DNA from: CAYJPV01 sp964396055
GTDB taxonomy: Bacteria; Acidobacteriota; Vicinamibacteria; Vicinamibacterales; JAKQTR01
Assembly (NCBI GenBank): GCA_964396055.1
Contig: CAYNDV010000097.1
Span: 1-17,342 of the forward strand
Reading direction: 5' to 3'
DNA: 17,342 bases
Shown here: positions 15,898 to 17,342 of the stretch, one piece after another
Numbering within the stretch: the first letter of the stretch is position 1
How the letters are laid out: every line of letters starts with the position of its first letter
Translations under genes and position numbers: made by a program
Notes under the pieces: generated by a model
Databases searched by the model: none
Told to the model about the DNA's origin: nothing
The model's input: only the letters and a program-made list of their open reading frames with translations

Positions 15898-16737
15898 ATG
15901 GCGTTCCCGTTCCTGAAGAAACGCCCCCGGGCCACGCTGGCCGCCCGGCCGGAGGCGCCGCTTGCGGCGCCCGGCGCCGACGACCTCGACGGGGAGGAGG
16001 GCGGCGTCGGCAAGATGTCGTTCCTCGAGCACCTCGACGAACTGCGCAAGCGTATCGTCAACGCCCTGCTGTCGGTCATCGTCGGCGCCGTCATCGCCTT
16101 CGCGTTCATCGAGCGGATCTACGAGTTCATCATGCGGCCGCTGTACGAGAAGCTGCCGAAGGGATCCAGCCTCACCTACATCGAGCCGACCGAAGCGTTC
16201 ATGCTCTACGTGAAGATCGGCCTGCTGGCGGGCCTGATCATCGCGGCGCCGCTCATCATGCTGCAGCTCTGGCTCTTCATCGCGCCCGGACTGTACTCGC
16301 ACGAGAAGCGGTTTGCCCTGCCGTTCATTCTGATGTCCACCGTGTGCTTCGTCGGCGGCGCCGCGTTCTCGCACTACGTCGTGTTCCCGTGGACCTGGAC
16401 GTTTCTGGCCAGCTTCTCCACCGAATACACGGTGTTCATGCCGCGCATCCAGGCCGTGTTCTCGCTCTACGCGATGATGCTCGTCATCATGGGCCTCATC
16501 TTCGAGATGCCGACGGTCGTCCTCGCCCTGGCGCGCATGGGCCTCGTGACGGCCGGCTTCCTCTGGCGGCACATCAAGTACGCGATCCTGATCATCTTCA
16601 TCGCGGCCGCCATCCTCACGCCGACGGGCGATCCGTGGACGCAGACGCTGCTGGCGGGCCCGATGGTCGGGTTGTACATCCTCAGCATCGGCCTCGCCTG
16701 GGCGTTCGGCAAGAAGAGACGCACCGAGGCTGATTAG
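15898..16737 (+). CDS. tatC: Twin-arginine translocase subunit TatC
   Basis: Polytopic inner-membrane receptor for twin-arginine signal peptides. The core begins at MSFLEHLDELRKRI (residue 40) and shows the expected membrane segments: NALLSVIVGAVIAFAFI, GLLAGLIIAAPLIMLQLWLFIAPGL, FILMSTVCFVGGAAFSHYVVFP, the long AVFSLYAMMLVIMGLIFEMPTVVLAL stretch with the conserved F-E-x-P, and YAILIIFIAAAILTPTGDPWTQ. Residues 1-39 are an extra basic-then-acidic extension. ATG 15898 follows tatA by 6 bases without a ribosome site, so coupling is likely. ATG 16015 would give a 240-residue protein without the extension and has GGAGGAGG at 15993-16000, 14 bases away, which is rather far. I prefer 15898 but hold the start open. 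Identity is sure. Confidence 0.95.
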   Translation: MAFPFLKKRPRATLAARPEAPLAAPGADDLDGEEGGVGKMSFLEHLDELRKRIVNALLSVIVGAVIAFAFIERIYEFIMRPLYEKLPKGSSLTYIEPTEAFMLYVKIGLLAGLIIAAPLIMLQLWLFIAPGLYSHEKRFALPFILMSTVCFVGGAAFSHYVVFPWTWTFLASFSTEYTVFMPRIQAVFSLYAMMLVIMGLIFEMPTVVLALARMGLVTAGFLWRHIKYAILIIFIAAAILTPTGDPWTQTLLAGPMVGLYILSIGLAWAFGKKRRTEAD

Positions 16738-16746
16738 GCGCAAACT

Positions 16747-17342
16747 GTGGCCATCCGCAGGTCGATAGCCGGCGAGACGGCGGACCTCCTCGAGGCGCTC
16801 GGCAGTGCCGACGGCGCCGTGCGCGACACGGCCGCCGCCCGCCTGGCCGCCCTCGGCCCCCGGGCGGTCCCCCACGTGCTCGACGCCTTCCCCGCCTCGC
16901 CATCGGCCGTGGCGCGGGCGGCCATGCTCAAGGTCCTGGAAACCCTCCGTGACCGCCGGGGCCTGGCGCTGGCCCTCGACGTGCTGGCAGCGGCGCCGCG
17001 GGACCCGACGGTGGCGGCCGCCGCCATCGCGCTGCTCGGCGCGCATCTCGACGACGATCGCACGGAAGCCCTCGAAGCCCTGGGGACGCTGGTGGTCGAC
17101 GCCGACCGGCCGGACCTGGAACGGCTGGCGGCCTGGCAGGCGCTCGCGCGGATGCCCGAGCGGATGCTCGCGCCGCTGCGGCGTCGCCTGCAGAAGGACC
17201 GGAGCGCGGCGATGGTGCGGGTGGCAGCCGCGCCGCGACCGGCGGCGGGCGCGCAGGAATCCGCCGGCCTGGAGCCCGCGGCCATCCTGGACCTGGCCGC
17301 CGGGCCCGGCGCCGTCGATCCGGCCGTCGTGCGCGTGGCGTT
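16747..17342 (+). CDS. HEAT-repeat-like protein (3' end cut by window)
   Basis: An open frame of at least 198 codons runs from GTG 16747 to the window end with no stop. The product starts MAIRRSIAGETADLLEALGS and is rich in Ala, Leu and Arg. It shows repeated helix-pair units of HEAT type, such as DGAVRDTAAARLAALGPRAV, SPSAVARAAMLKVLETLRD and DPTVAAAAIALLGAHLDD. These repeats usually form curved scaffolds for protein binding; no catalytic motif is visible in this part. It starts 9 bases after the tatC stop with only a short AGG nearby, so it is probably in the same transcript. The start is tentative. Minus-strand frames here look like shadows, since the plus frame alone gives a regular helical repeat pattern. 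Function unknown. Confidence 0.72.
   Translation, partial: MAIRRSIAGETADLLEALGSADGAVRDTAAARLAALGPRAVPHVLDAFPASPSAVARAAMLKVLETLRDRRGLALALDVLAAAPRDPTVAAAAIALLGAHLDDDRTEALEALGTLVVDADRPDLERLAAWQALARMPERMLAPLRRRLQKDRSAAMVRVAAAPRPAAGAQESAGLEPAAILDLAAGPGAVDPAVVRVA

Noticed and set aside
15526..17046. Minus-strand frame of about 506 codons opposite tatA, tatC and the HEAT gene
   Set aside because: It spans three plus-strand genes antisense and is an Arg/Asp/Glu/His-rich shadow product.

Overview
This is a high-GC bacterial chromosomal segment, by eye well over 60% GC with strong G/C at third codon positions. It is densely packed with core genes. The order infB, ylxP-like DUF503 gene, rbfA, nrnA-type DHH phosphoesterase, truB, rpsO, pnp is a classic bacterial translation and RNA-maintenance cluster. 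The flanking content (DUF4097 lipoprotein, Ste24-like M48 protease, cupredoxin, S41 protease next to smc, single TatA plus TatC, HEAT protein) would fit Acidobacteriota, perhaps Vicinamibacteria. That placement is an inference from style and gene order, not a sequence match.

Layout. Bases 1-4666 (+) carry the end of infB, then ylxP, rbfA, nrnA and truB. The last three overlap by 8 to 20 bases, so this is one operon for initiation, 30S maturation, nanoRNA turnover and tRNA modification. Bases 4640-7416 (+) carry rpsO and pnp, with a weak internal promoter candidate, a folded rpsO leader and two hairpins between the genes. Bases 7417-7920 (+) hold a strong hairpin after pnp, a candidate promoter and a small secreted cupredoxin-like gene. 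This converges, 7 bases apart, on a minus-strand block read from high to low coordinates: S41 (CtpA-type) protease at 15456-13828, smc at 13777-10043, DUF4097 lipoprotein at 9947-9141, and M48 protease at 9052-7928. A long imperfect inverted repeat lies between the last two. From 15503 (+) a near-consensus promoter drives tatA and tatC, followed closely by a HEAT-repeat gene that runs off the window.

How the genes work together. IF-2, RbfA, S15 and TruB serve translation and ribosome or tRNA maturation. NrnA and PNPase degrade RNA, from long chains to oligonucleotides. SMC compacts and segregates the chromosome. The Tat genes and the exported or membrane proteins (cupredoxin, DUF4097 lipoprotein, M48 and S41 proteases) belong to the cell envelope.

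I do not see a defence island, mobile element, CRISPR array, RNA gene or recognisable new multi-gene system here. The signals most worth checking are non-coding: the rpsO leader, a recurring arrangement in which a hairpin ends at or next to the Shine-Dalgarno sequence of four genes, the inverted repeat at 9069-9125, and the back-to-back tatA/S41 promoters with a possibly leaderless S41 transcript. Smaller protein oddities are a changed metal-ligand position in the DHH protein, a Cys where a His copper ligand is expected in the cupredoxin, and a disordered insert in SMC.
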